Positions 8,198-16,539 of a stretch of 64,000 nucleotides of DNA are shown here, in pieces. How positions within the stretch are numbered: position 1 is the first letter of the stretch; every line of letters starts with the position of its first letter. The stretch is from Sulfurovum sp. (GTDB taxonomy: Bacteria > Campylobacterota > Campylobacteria > Campylobacterales > Sulfurovaceae). The stretch lies in the NCBI GenBank assembly GCA_002733215.1, contig NVUY01000011.1, positions 1 through 64,000 on the forward strand, written 5' to 3'. The notes under the pieces were generated by a model. The model was not told where the DNA came from, searched no databases, and saw only the letters and a list, made by a program, of their open reading frames with translations. The position numbers and the translations under genes are program-made.

Positions 8198-9235
8198 TTA
8201 TGTTAATGTCCTATGATTTTTAATTGTAAATTCTTTTTCAACCCCTATGCCTAAACTACTTAAATCACTATAAATCTTTTTAGCCAAATAATATCCAAGG
8301 TAAGGTGGAACAGCATTTCCTACCATCTTGTATCCTGCCATTACATTTTTATAGTAAAACTTATGCGTATCGGGGAAACTTTGCACTCTTGCACATTCAC
8401 GAACACTTAAGCGTCTATACAAATGCTCTTTATCTGATACAAAGATCCTTTTATTTTGTTCTATAAATTCCATTTTAGGTGCTTGTGGGTGTAGTGGTGC
8501 GTGTCTTCCACCTGCTTGTATGGTAAATGATGGTTCTTCCCAAGAACGTACACGATTACGAGACATAAACATAGATGAAAATCCACCTATAGCATACTCA
8601 TGATTATCTAAACTACAAGTATCTCCATTAGTATAGTTTTTCTCTTTTGCAGGAATAGCAGTCTCTTTTATATCCCAAATGATGTCTTTTAAAAACCTCT
8701 TCTTTTCAAAACCTTTTGGAAACTCAAACTCTATACCAAGGTCTTCTCTGTATCCTATAAAAAAGATTCTTTTTCTATCTTGTGCTACATTGTAGTCATG
8801 TGCATTTAACATTTTAAAAGACAGGTTATACCCACTCTCTTTAAAAAGTTTTTTGATGTTCCCCAAAGCTTCAGAATGCCGACTTGCCAACATACCTGAA
8901 ACATTTTCTGCTAAAAAGAAAAGTGGTTTTTTCTCTCGAAGCAACCTAATAAAATCAAAAAAGAGTTGCCCTCTCTTGTCATCTATCCCCTTTAAAGCCC
9001 CTGCTTCACTCCAACTCTGACATGGTGGACCACCTATGATGCCTATGGCATTTGGTATTTCATCTGAGTCTATTTTAGTAATGCTTCTTTTGTCTAGTGT
9101 AGCCTTGGGAAAGTTTTTTTCATAAGTCTCCCAAATGTCTTTATCATATTCATTTGCCCAAACTGTGTTAAAGCCTGCTTTTTCAAAGCCAAGGTCTAAA
9201 CCTCCTGCTCCTGAGAATAGTGATATTATTTTCAT
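8198..9235 (-). CDS. C5-cytosine DNA methyltransferase of a type II restriction system
   Basis: A 345-residue cytosine-5 methyltransferase. It has the SAM motif I LFSGAGGLDLGFEKAG at the N terminus, the catalytic PPCQSW with Cys72, ENVSGML near residue 110 (motif VI), QDRKRIFFIGYR (motif VIII region), a variable target-recognition region, and RECARVQSFPD and GNAVPP near the C terminus (motifs IX-X). All key residues are present. The neighbouring NgoPII-like endonuclease suggests GGCC as the target; this is inferred from the partner. Its ATG overlaps the stop of a truncated nucleotidyltransferase gene (ATGA), so the three minus-strand genes look like one transcript. The stretch appears more AT-rich than its surroundings, fitting horizontal gain. 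Confidence 0.93.
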   Translation of the reverse strand: MKIISLFSGAGGLDLGFEKAGFNTVWANEYDKDIWETYEKNFPKATLDKRSITKIDSDEIPNAIGIIGGPPCQSWSEAGALKGIDDKRGQLFFDFIRLLREKKPLFFLAENVSGMLASRHSEALGNIKKLFKESGYNLSFKMLNAHDYNVAQDRKRIFFIGYREDLGIEFEFPKGFEKKRFLKDIIWDIKETAIPAKEKNYTNGDTCSLDNHEYAIGGFSSMFMSRNRVRSWEEPSFTIQAGGRHAPLHPQAPKMEFIEQNKRIFVSDKEHLYRRLSVRECARVQSFPDTHKFYYKNVMAGYKMVGNAVPPYLGYYLAKKIYSDLSSLGIGVEKEFTIKNHRTLT

Positions 9236-9504
9236 GATTTCCTCTTTTTTATATAGAAGGTTTGACTATTTTGTTCTAAATTAAAATCAGTATCCAATTT
9301 AATACCTACATCACTAACATTAACATCAGTATCTCTACCATAAGAACCCACATATATGCTATGTGATGTTTCAGAATCACTATCCCAAAAATCTAAATTC
9401 AATCTTTTTGTAATTTGTTTATATCTTCTTCTAATTTTTTCTACGTTCGTACTAGTAATTCTAATATCATTATTAAAAGTTTCAAACTTCGTTGATATAC
9501 TCAT
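9232..9504 (-). pseudogene. truncated CBASS-type (SMODS/CD-NTase) nucleotidyltransferase fragment
   Basis: This encodes 90 residues from ATG 9504. It contains a helical N terminus (STNVEKIRRRYKQITKRL) and HSIYVGSYGRDTDVNVSDVG, which matches the start of cGAS/DncV-like nucleotidyltransferases: GS at residues 53-54 and the first catalytic Asp at 65. The second Asp of the usual SDxD is Gly67, and the remaining fold, normally about 200 more residues, is missing; about 20 unrelated residues follow. It therefore cannot make a cyclic nucleotide. It starts 13 bases after the endonuclease stop and overlaps the methyltransferase start (ATGA). It is probably the remnant of a defence gene caught in a restriction operon; repurposing as a small protein is less likely. 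Confidence 0.6.
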
Positions 9505-9517
9505 CTGTTCTATCCCT

Positions 9518-10363
9518 CTATACTTTAAAAACCAACATTTTAGCATCCACCAACTTCACAGGATTATCAGGATTCTTCACCCCGACATCCAAAACCTCAA
9601 CACCATCAACACCAAGACTCTCCAAAGCCTCCCTATCTTCCAAAGGCAAACCATCATACTTAGCTTTACTAAGCAGACAAATCAACTGAAAGCTCTTACT
9701 CTCATCATATTTATAAAGATAATCAAAAACCTTATTTGGATTGTCTATATGCCACATACCTCGTATGCGTAAGTCAGTAATACCAAGTGGGTCAACCTTC
9801 TTCACTTTACCTAACTCTTTAGTCTCTGTAAACTCTACATCAGGTATGCTATTAATCCCATTTGTAATAGTATCTTTTATCCTCTCATAGATTTCTTTTG
9901 AAGCACAAAAACAGTCACCATACACCATCCAAAGAGAATTAAGCTTAGTATCACTTGTGTAACCAATCGTATAGATAATATCTTTCTCATCCCAATCCTC
10001 ACACTCTTTACAAGCCTTAGTTAACATAGGACTGTCAGCATAGAGTTTAGCTTTTGGGTATGAACTATTTAGGGCGATGGCAGAATTTTTTGACTGTAGT
10101 TTTTTTACTTCTATGGCATCGGAGTTTTTTAACATCAAGTCAGGTGGGTTGTTTTGATTACCTTGGTAGGAATATATCTCTGTGAATTTTCTGAGTCTTA
10201 CATTTTCATCAAGTTCATTTATAGTACCTGCAAAAGCATCTTGAATGTAAACTTCTAAAGCTTTACCTGCATTGTTAATTCTATTTCGACCTTCATAGTA
10301 ATCAGTCAATTCAACTATTGGATTATTTACAATGTTTATAAATGCTTTGATGATATTGGACAT
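9518..10363 (-). CDS. NgoPII-like type II restriction endonuclease
   Basis: A 281-residue protein recognised as the NgoPII restriction endonuclease family, which cuts GGCC. It shares the family's conserved stretches: the ALEVYIQDAFAGT region, a nuclease core NPPDLMLKNSDAIEVKKLQ with Asp and Glu-x-Lys (about residues 73-90), LTKACKECEDWDEKDIIYTIG, and DPLGITDLRIRGMWHI. The PD-(D/E)xK residues appear intact, so it is probably active. It is first in an operon with a nucleotidyltransferase fragment and the methyltransferase. Recognition of GGCC is family knowledge and was not derived from this sequence. Confidence 0.85.
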   Translation of the reverse strand: MSNIIKAFINIVNNPIVELTDYYEGRNRINNAGKALEVYIQDAFAGTINELDENVRLRKFTEIYSYQGNQNNPPDLMLKNSDAIEVKKLQSKNSAIALNSSYPKAKLYADSPMLTKACKECEDWDEKDIIYTIGYTSDTKLNSLWMVYGDCFCASKEIYERIKDTITNGINSIPDVEFTETKELGKVKKVDPLGITDLRIRGMWHIDNPNKVFDYLYKYDESKSFQLICLLSKAKYDGLPLEDREALESLGVDGVEVLDVGVKNPDNPVKLVDAKMLVFKV

Positions 10364-10474
10364 AAATACTCACTTATTTTTAATAAGCTCATTTTATCTA
10401 AAAAGCTTCAAGAAGTATAGAAATATGTCAAATTGTCATATTGTTACTAATTAAAATATAAAGTAGTAGAAAAA

Positions 10475-11980
10475 TTATTTTTCTTTCCCACTCATCATAA
10501 TCCCAAACGCCACAACTGTCCCACCAAGTATTTGCCAGGCAAATCCAAGTTTAAAGTCCAGTGCTGCACCTAGGACATAAGGCTGAAGTAAAAGTACTGT
10601 CATAAATCCACCCAAAAGTGCCAATGGTACCGTTGTAGCGTTTCCTCGCTTAGTAAAGATGGCAGCCCCAAACACACCAAGCAAACCGGTATAGGCAAAT
10701 GCCATCACTCCAAGTGCAAAACTAAGTAGCGGTAGTTCTGTGTAGCGTTGCCAGTAGAAAGAGAGCATCGCCATAAGTGAGAGTGCTACAGCGAAGAAAA
10801 GTACAGCATTTCTACCAGCTTTTACAAAGTGGATCTCTTCTACTTTGGCTCTTTTAAGCTTCCAGGGCTTATAAAGGTCTTCTATGGCTACGGATGACAT
10901 GGCACCCAGTACAGAGTTGGAAGATGAGAGTGCAGCCGCTACTGCCCCCACAGTCACCAATCCTCGCATGCCTTCGGGCATCTCATGCAGTATATAGTAC
11001 ATAAAGATCGTGATCTTCTCCCCTTCAAACTTTTGCACCACTTCTGTGCTGAGTCCTGAAAGTTCAGGATGCTGGTAAAAGAGATAAAGCAGTAGTCCTA
11101 TAAACAAAAAGAGGATCGCCACCGGAATAGTCAAGTAAATACTCAGCATCAATGACTTCTGTGCTTCTTTCGCATTTTTACAGCTCAGTGCTCTTTGGGT
11201 CATGTCCTGATCGAGTCCATAAGCTGCAATGTTCAGAAGTAACCATCCGCCCAGTAAAGCCCAGACAGAAAATCCGCCGGACATGGACCAGTCAAGCAGG
11301 TTGAGTTTGTTATCTGTCTGCAGTGTCGATACGATGGTACTGAAATCTGTATCTATGGTCACATAAAGGTAGACAAGAACGGCGATCCCTGCTCCTATGT
11401 ACGTCATAGCTTGAATAATGTCTGAGAAGATAATAGATTTTACACCGCCAAAGTATGCATACGCTAAAGCACCCAACATCAAAATAGCTATAGATACTGC
11501 CACATGAGAAGGGGTAATGTCCAAAAAGAGTATCATCGAAATAGCAAGCGCACCGATGTATAGTCTTGCTCCGGAAGCAAAGAGACGACCGATGAGAAAC
11601 ATCACTCCTGCCTGTTTCTTTGCAGACTCACCATAACGAATTTCAAGAAGTTCATACACAGTTACCGCATTGATAGCATAAAAACGCGGGATGAGCACTT
11701 TTGCTACGAAGATCACCGCTAAAAAGGCAGAGAGATAAAACCCTATAAAGGTAAGGTCTTTCCCGTAGGAATATTCAGGTCCTCCAAGAAAAGTAGCCGC
11801 CGACTGTGAAGTAGCCAAAACAGAGATGGCCACCGCGAACATAGGAACAGAGTTCCCACCAACAAAATAGTCACGTGTATTCTTCACCTTTACCTGGCTC
11901 AAAAGTACTGAAGTCACTGTCAGGACTAAGAAATAGGCAATAAAGATAGACCAGTCAACTATAGAGAAGGCAGAATTCAT
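10475..11980 (-). CDS. sodium:solute symporter (SSS family)
   Basis: A 501-residue inner-membrane transporter with about 13 hydrophobic segments and SSS family features: RDYFVGGNSVPMFAVAISVLATSQSAATFLGGPEYSYG near the N terminus, RFYAINAVTVYELLEIRYG, and GLDQDMTQRALSCKNAKEAQKS near residue 255. The substrate is not evident. Its ATG overlaps the stop of the amidase gene (TAATG), which suggests coupled expression and a possible role in taking up peptidoglycan breakdown products. That link is inference from context only. Confidence 0.85.
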   Translation of the reverse strand: MNSAFSIVDWSIFIAYFLVLTVTSVLLSQVKVKNTRDYFVGGNSVPMFAVAISVLATSQSAATFLGGPEYSYGKDLTFIGFYLSAFLAVIFVAKVLIPRFYAINAVTVYELLEIRYGESAKKQAGVMFLIGRLFASGARLYIGALAISMILFLDITPSHVAVSIAILMLGALAYAYFGGVKSIIFSDIIQAMTYIGAGIAVLVYLYVTIDTDFSTIVSTLQTDNKLNLLDWSMSGGFSVWALLGGWLLLNIAAYGLDQDMTQRALSCKNAKEAQKSLMLSIYLTIPVAILFLFIGLLLYLFYQHPELSGLSTEVVQKFEGEKITIFMYYILHEMPEGMRGLVTVGAVAAALSSSNSVLGAMSSVAIEDLYKPWKLKRAKVEEIHFVKAGRNAVLFFAVALSLMAMLSFYWQRYTELPLLSFALGVMAFAYTGLLGVFGAAIFTKRGNATTVPLALLGGFMTVLLLQPYVLGAALDFKLGFAWQILGGTVVAFGIMMSGKEK

Positions 11981-12693
11981 TAACGCCCTTTAGGAACTCT
12001 TTTGAGTCCCAGGTTCTTTGTTTTACTGTACACTTTGTTCATAAAAGCATCACCCGGATCATTTTTGACTGTTCTATACCCTTTGTCTTTTTCTAACCAG
12101 AGTGAGGTTTGTTCCATCTGTCTGTATTCATGGTGTCCTACCAGGTACTCGATACTTGGATACTTCCCTTTCAGATACTGCACTAAAGCAATGTTTGCTT
12201 GTACTTGTGCAAAAGTAAGATCATCTTTTTTGTTGTCTTTTCCTCCTACATTTTCTATGCCGATACTTGAGTAGTTAAGCCCTATGACATGACGAGCCAT
12301 CCAGTTCTCAGGCATCAAACGGTAAATCGTCCCGTCACGCGCTACCAAGAATTGAGAAGATACATTTAAGGCAGAGGCTTTCATGATGTCTTTTCTGTCA
12401 GAAAGAAGTCTTTCCGGCTGAAGACGTTTAAAAGATTTATCCAAGCTCATCTCCGCTGTCCAATGGAGTAAGATGATTTTAGGCGTAATTTCTATCGTAT
12501 CAACACTCTTTCCATAGTGCGACTTGATGTACTCTTTTGTCATCGCAATACGTTCCGGACCAAAATCTATAGGTTTATCAAGGATCTGGAGGGGTTGTAT
12601 GGGTTTTGTCATACAAACTAAAGGTTTGGGTTCTTCATTTCCACAGGCTGTCAGTGTGAGGAGTGCAAGTGCGAGTACTAAGGTTTTTGTCAT
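11980..12693 (-). CDS. lipoprotein N-acetylmuramoyl-L-alanine amidase (Amidase_2, AmiD-like)
   Basis: From ATG 12693 this is 237 residues with a lipoprotein signal (MTKTLVLALALLTLTAC, lipidated Cys17). A well-placed AGGAC site supports this start; an earlier in-frame ATG at 12732 would bury the signal. The Amidase_2 zinc enzyme has ILLHWTAE (first zinc His), GIENVGG, LVGHHEYRQ and the C-terminal NDPGDAF. It should cleave the MurNAc-L-Ala bond of muropeptides at the membrane, giving free sugars and peptides. It is directly coupled to the downstream symporter by a TAATG overlap. Upstream lies an inverted-repeat element. Confidence 0.85.
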   Translation of the reverse strand: MTKTLVLALALLTLTACGNEEPKPLVCMTKPIQPLQILDKPIDFGPERIAMTKEYIKSHYGKSVDTIEITPKIILLHWTAEMSLDKSFKRLQPERLLSDRKDIMKASALNVSSQFLVARDGTIYRLMPENWMARHVIGLNYSSIGIENVGGKDNKKDDLTFAQVQANIALVQYLKGKYPSIEYLVGHHEYRQMEQTSLWLEKDKGYRTVKNDPGDAFMNKVYSKTKNLGLKRVPKGR

Positions 12694-12738
12694 TCTTAAG
12701 TCCTGATTTATAGTTGAACTTATTTTATCCAATATTAA

Positions 12739-12868
12739 CTGAACCCTCTGAATAACCTAGGTCTTCATAATGGGATTTACAAATGTAAGATTTTGCAAGA
12801 GACTTTCAAGTCCTAGCCTAGACATAACTAGTGATGTTATGAAGGCCTAGGTTACTCTGAGGGTTCAG
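12739..12868. repeat. 130-bp element with 32-bp terminal inverted repeats
   Basis: The left arm 12739-12770 (CTGAACCCTCTGAATAACCT...) and right arm 12837-12868 (...GGTTACTCTGAGGGTTCAG) are inverted copies matching at 29 of 32 positions. The 66-base interior carries smaller inverted segments. The right arm overlaps the last codons and stop of the membrane-protein gene (stop at 12852). It may be a miniature inverted-repeat element or a long transcript hairpin separating the two minus-strand gene groups. Confidence 0.7.
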
Positions 12869-13400
12869 AACTATGTGTTTCTTTTTCTTTCAAGAGCAAT
12901 GTCACAATGATCACAGGCGGAATACCCAAAGCTATGATATATGCGGGGATATAAAGCAGCCCCTGTCTGTTCAGATACAAAAATCCCAGGATAAGTACCG
13001 CATAGGCAATCAGTCTGTAGATAGAGAGTGCTGCTTTGGTGTCTTTAAGTGTCTGATAAAGGGAACGGCCGTCTTTGAGTTTTTTACGCTCTTCTTTTAC
13101 CACTTCCACCAGATCTTTCTCTTCAGCTTCTACCACCTCTTCACTGTAAAGATCATAAGGGTCTTCAAGATGATCTATGACATCTTTGGAATCATCTACC
13201 GTAATGATGTTATGTTCTACACGTGTGTTGACCATACGTCTGTAAGAGATCATCGATGCTATCATAACAAGTGCAGCAGATATAAATCCGATCTGTGTAT
13301 TGTACAAGACTCTAATATCAAAAAATATTAAAGAAGCAGCTATCAATAATATATCGACTAAAATGAGTGTTTTAAGGAGTTCAAGATTAGTATTTGTCAT
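12852..13400 (-). CDS. membrane protein of unknown function, next to atpZ-like gene
   Basis: I chose ATG 13400 because a GAGGA site sits 5 bases upstream; longer in-frame starts run through the AtpZ gene in another frame. The product has 182 residues with two hydrophobic segments near the N terminus (about 10-28 and 35-52), an acidic and charged cytoplasmic loop (about 60-120, DDSKDVIDHLEDPYDLYSEE) and two more membrane segments near the C terminus. I do not recognise the family. It overlaps the AtpZ/AtpI-like gene by 14 bases, so the two are probably cotranscribed. Its last codons lie inside the inverted-repeat element. Confidence 0.65.
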   Translation of the reverse strand: MTNTNLELLKTLILVDILLIAASLIFFDIRVLYNTQIGFISAALVMIASMISYRRMVNTRVEHNIITVDDSKDVIDHLEDPYDLYSEEVVEAEEKDLVEVVKEERKKLKDGRSLYQTLKDTKAALSIYRLIAYAVLILGFLYLNRQGLLYIPAYIIALGIPPVIIVTLLLKEKETHSSEPSE

Positions 13401-13701
13401 CTTCATCCTCAGCATCATATTTCTCTTGTTGTTCTTTTTTATAAGTGTATCTTGGGTCTTTCGCAAGCTCATCCAGAGACTTTTTCTGTTTTGCATAGGC
13501 TTTATATACATTTGAAACTGCAGCACCCACACCGATGAATACACCGATCCATAATGTCCATTTTGCACCTGTAAGATTCTGTAATCCAAGTCCGATCCCT
13601 ACCCCGATAAGTACAGCAACCACCATAGAGATACCGAGACTTAGACCGTCTGCGGCATTCACTAGTTTTTTGAATTTTGGTTCTTCATTTTTATTTTGCA
13701 T
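13387..13701 (-). CDS. AtpZ/AtpI family membrane protein
   Basis: From ATG 13701, preceded by AAGGA, this is 104 residues with two transmembrane segments: LGISMVVAVLIGVGIGLGL and a WIGVFIGVGAAVSNVYKAY helix. That is the AtpZ/AtpI pattern (ATP synthase gene 1 family). Such proteins are thought to help assemble the F-type ATPase ring or act in Mg2+/Ca2+ handling. The C-terminal tail is highly charged. No ATP synthase genes lie in the window. It overlaps the downstream membrane-protein gene by 14 bases. Confidence 0.78.
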   Translation of the reverse strand: MQNKNEEPKFKKLVNAADGLSLGISMVVAVLIGVGIGLGLQNLTGAKWTLWIGVFIGVGAAVSNVYKAYAKQKKSLDELAKDPRYTYKKEQQEKYDAEDEDDKY

Positions 13702-13851
13702 TATGATTCCTTCTTCATCTATCCATGTGGGTATCACTTATTATTAGAGGTGCCCATCGATTTGGAGAAAAAATTATAGCAAAATAGTGCATAGTATGTG
13801 CTATACTAGATAAAAAACAGTAGTAAATTATACTAAAGAGCAGGAGTATGT

Positions 13852-14124
13852 ATGAAAAAAATTCTTATTTTTATTATCATTGGAGGGAGCATGCTTTTAG
13901 CAGACTCAAATGATACTAACCGCAGCCAGGAGAAAACTAAACTCAATACAGAGATAGAAAAACAGATGGAAAAAGAGAAAAAATATGCAAAAGAGAAAGC
14001 TTTTTATCAAGGTGAAGATTATGATTTAAAGGCACATGAAGTAGACCCCGATATTCTTTCCAAAATCCCCTCTTTGGAACCAGACTATGACTTTGATATG
14101 TCTGAAGGGGTCTATACTGATTAG
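13852..14124 (+). CDS. small secreted protein of unknown function
   Basis: A 90-residue protein with an N-terminal signal peptide (MKKILIFIIIGGSMLLADS), then a strongly charged, probably helical segment (residues 25-50, rich in Lys and Glu) and an acidic tail with SLEPDYDFDMSEG. No cysteine or recognised domain. A GCAGGAG site lies before the ATG. It stands alone between the divergent atpZ-like gene and the convergent hemL; the stop is 17 bases from the hemL stop. Confidence 0.6.
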   Translation: MKKILIFIIIGGSMLLADSNDTNRSQEKTKLNTEIEKQMEKEKKYAKEKAFYQGEDYDLKAHEVDPDILSKIPSLEPDYDFDMSEGVYTD

Positions 14125-14141
14125 GAATTACCATTACCGTA

Positions 14142-15434
14142 CTAAGTAGTAATTTCAGCCATCACTTCATACGCGGTTTTAATAGATTCATCTATCATCT
14201 CATCTGTCGTAGCAGCACAGATGAATCCTGTCTCATATGAGGAACAGGCAAGATAGACACCACGATCCAACATTCCTTTATGAAATTTGGCAAAAGTATC
14301 AGAATCATTTGCGAGTGCATCATCAAAATTTTTGACAGGTTTGTCTGAAAAGAAAAAACCGAACATTGAGCCTCTTACATCCGTAACAAAAGGAAGCCCT
14401 GCTGCATCTGCAGCATGTTGGAAACCATCCATAAGCTTTTTAGCTTTGGTTCCCAGTGCCACATAAAGAGAGGGGTTGGACTTTAGTTTCTTAAGGCTTG
14501 TCAGACCTGCTGCCATCGCTACAGGGTTACCCGAAAGTGTTCCGGCCTGATAAACCGGACCTTCAGGTGAAAGATGAGCCATGATCTCCGCAGAGGCACC
14601 AAAGGCACCTACAGGCATACCCGCACCGATCACCTTACCAAGAGTGACCATATCAGGTTTCACAGTAGAGATACCTTGTGCTCCTTTAAGAGATGCTCTA
14701 AACCCACTCATCACCTCATCAAATATAAGTAATGCTCCGTGATTGGTACAGAGACATCTAAGCTCTTCAAGAAATGCTTCGTCCGCAGGGACCAGTCCCA
14801 TATTTCCTGCGATAGGCTCGATGATCACACAGGCGATACCTTCTGGTGATTTTTCAAAACAAGCCGATACTGATGCAATATCATTATAGGTTGCAAGTAA
14901 AGTATGTCGTGTAAGATCTGCAGGTACACCCGGGCTTGACGGTGTTCCGAAAGTAGCCAGTCCCGAACCTGCCTGTACAAGTAAAGAGTCTGAATGTCCG
15001 TGGTAACAACCTGTAAATTTCAAGATGTTATCTCTGCCGGTTACCCCACGTGCCAGACGAATAGCAGACATGACCGCTTCCGTACCTGAGCTTACAAAAC
15101 GTACTTTGTCTATGCTGTCAAAAAGTGTCACTATTTCCGTTGCAAGTTCTGTCTCAACTATGGTAGGTGCACCAAAACTAAGACCTCTTTTCACTGCTTC
15201 TATGACAGAGGCTTCTATCTCTGCATCACAGTGACCAAAGATCAGCGGTCCCCAACTCTGAACATAATCAATGTATCTGTTGCCATCGATATCAAAAAGG
15301 TATCCACCCTCTCCTCTTTCTATGAATGGCGGTGTTCCCTCTACCCCGGAAAATGCACGTACCGGAGAATCAACACCTCCAGGTATTACTTTATATGCTT
15401 CTTCAAATGCTGCTATACTTTTGTCATATGCCAT
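14142..15434 (-). CDS. hemL: glutamate-1-semialdehyde 2,1-aminomutase
   Basis: A 430-residue PLP enzyme of the HemL family: [11 protein letters not shown] at the N terminus, [19 protein letters not shown] near 113, [17 protein letters not shown] near 142, [11 protein letters not shown] near 236, and [16 protein letters not shown] with the PLP-binding Lys near 268. It converts glutamate-1-semialdehyde to 5-aminolevulinate, the last step of the C5 route to haem. All expected motifs are present and the length is typical. It is monocistronic on the minus strand and divergent from the TonB-like gene, with about 110 bases between them. Confidence 0.97.
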   Translation of the reverse strand: MAYDKSIAAFEEAYKVIPGGVDSPVRAFSGVEGTPPFIERGEGGYLFDIDGNRYIDYVQSWGPLIFGHCDAEIEASVIEAVKRGLSFGAPTIVETELATEIVTLFDSIDKVRFVSSGTEAVMSAIRLARGVTGRDNILKFTGCYHGHSDSLLVQAGSGLATFGTPSSPGVPADLTRHTLLATYNDIASVSACFEKSPEGIACVIIEPIAGNMGLVPADEAFLEELRCLCTNHGALLIFDEVMSGFRASLKGAQGISTVKPDMVTLGKVIGAGMPVGAFGASAEIMAHLSPEGPVYQAGTLSGNPVAMAAGLTSLKKLKSNPSLYVALGTKAKKLMDGFQHAADAAGLPFVTDVRGSMFGFFFSDKPVKNFDDALANDSDTFAKFHKGMLDRGVYLACSSYETGFICAATTDEMIDESIKTAYEVMAEITT

Positions 15435-15546
15435 ATTATTAACCTTCTGTAATGTTTAGTCGTTATAATTACGTGGATTATACAGTAAGGGCACTTAGGA
15501 CTACACCAAGGAGAGTATCATCAGATCAAGAACGCTGAAAGGATTA

Positions 15547-16494
15547 TTGCTCTCATTACTGTTGCACTTGCTCATTTTACTTCTTTTTGTAAAAAATGTT
15601 GTTGACCTTAAAGTGCCGCCTCCCCATGGAAAAGAAAAAAAGATAAGTCTTGATCTAAAGCAGATCGTCACACCCCCTGCACCCAAACCTAAACCGGTAG
15701 TTGTTCCGCCTAAACCAAAGCCTACACCCATCATACCACCAATACCCACACCTATAGTTAAAAAGAAAGTAGAACCAAAACCGGAAGTACAACCTGTAAA
15801 GAAAAAAGTGTTGGATGAAAGTAAAAAAACCTTTGCACAAAAAAGTACAGAAGATAATAATGTCACGAAAGTAGAACCAAAGCCTGTTGAGAAGAAGGTG
15901 GAGAAGAAGAAAGTAGAAAAAAAGAAAATTGTTAAGCACCCCAAGGGCATTTCCTCGCAAGTTCAGGGCAAAAAGCCTGTCAAAAAGGTACAGAAAAAAC
16001 GTGTGGTCAAAAAAACAAAACCCAAAACAAGACCTAAAAGACGACCCAAACGTTCCAAAGACCCTCTTGCCAATATGCTGATGGGAGCAGGTACTTCCAT
16101 GGCCCCTACGCAGAGCCGACAACAATCTTCTTCGAGCACTTACGCAAATAGAATGATAAAAAACCTATATGGCGGAGAATTCAACAGCTACAGTGCTACG
16201 CAAAAAAAGTTCATACGAAACAACCTGGGGACCATTCACCGTATCACACAGCGGACACTAACACGCAATGGTTACCCTGACATTGCGGTAAGAACCAGAC
16301 AGCAGGGCACGAATGTGGTCTCTTTTTATCTTCATCCCAATGGAGATATTTCAGGGTTAAGACTCAGAACACGCATTGGGTATCAAGCCTTGGACCAGAA
16401 TACTTTGGACGTGATACGTATTGCCTATAAAGATTATCCTTTACCAAATAAAAAAACCAAGATCATGTTTTATGTCACTTATTCAATGTATTAA
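15547..16494 (+). CDS. TonB-like energy transducer (start codon uncertain)
   Basis: A TonB-like protein: one N-terminal membrane helix (LLLSLLLHLLILLLF), a long proline/lysine-rich periplasmic spacer (APKPKPVVVPPKPKPTP and many KPK repeats, about residues 38-180), and a C-terminal domain of about 90 residues resembling TonB_C (ending IMFYVTYSMY). It would pass proton-motive energy to outer-membrane transporters; no ExbBD or receptor is nearby. The start is odd: between the in-frame stop at 15496 and TTG 15547 there is no ATG, GTG or TTG, yet an AAGGAGAG site at 15508-15515 and basic residues (RSRTLK) precede the helix. ATC at 15517 or 15520 is a candidate start. Confidence 0.75.
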   Translation: MLSLLLHLLILLLFVKNVVDLKVPPPHGKEKKISLDLKQIVTPPAPKPKPVVVPPKPKPTPIIPPIPTPIVKKKVEPKPEVQPVKKKVLDESKKTFAQKSTEDNNVTKVEPKPVEKKVEKKKVEKKKIVKHPKGISSQVQGKKPVKKVQKKRVVKKTKPKTRPKRRPKRSKDPLANMLMGAGTSMAPTQSRQQSSSSTYANRMIKNLYGGEFNSYSATQKKFIRNNLGTIHRITQRTLTRNGYPDIAVRTRQQGTNVVSFYLHPNGDISGLRLRTRIGYQALDQNTLDVIRIAYKDYPLPNKKTKIMFYVTYSMY

Positions 16495-16539
16495 GATATG
16501 ATATTAGCGCAGTAAATAGTAATTCAGAAAGGTATATTT

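Noticed and set aside
13402-13589. Longer N-terminal extension of the membrane protein at 12852
   Set aside because: It overlaps the AtpZ-like gene in another frame, while GAGGA upstream of ATG 13400 supports the shorter form.
15501-15950. Long minus-strand frame opposite the TonB-like gene, rich in Phe, Gly and Thr
   Set aside because: Its composition is the mirror of the proline/lysine codons on the plus strand, and it has no ribosome site or domain.
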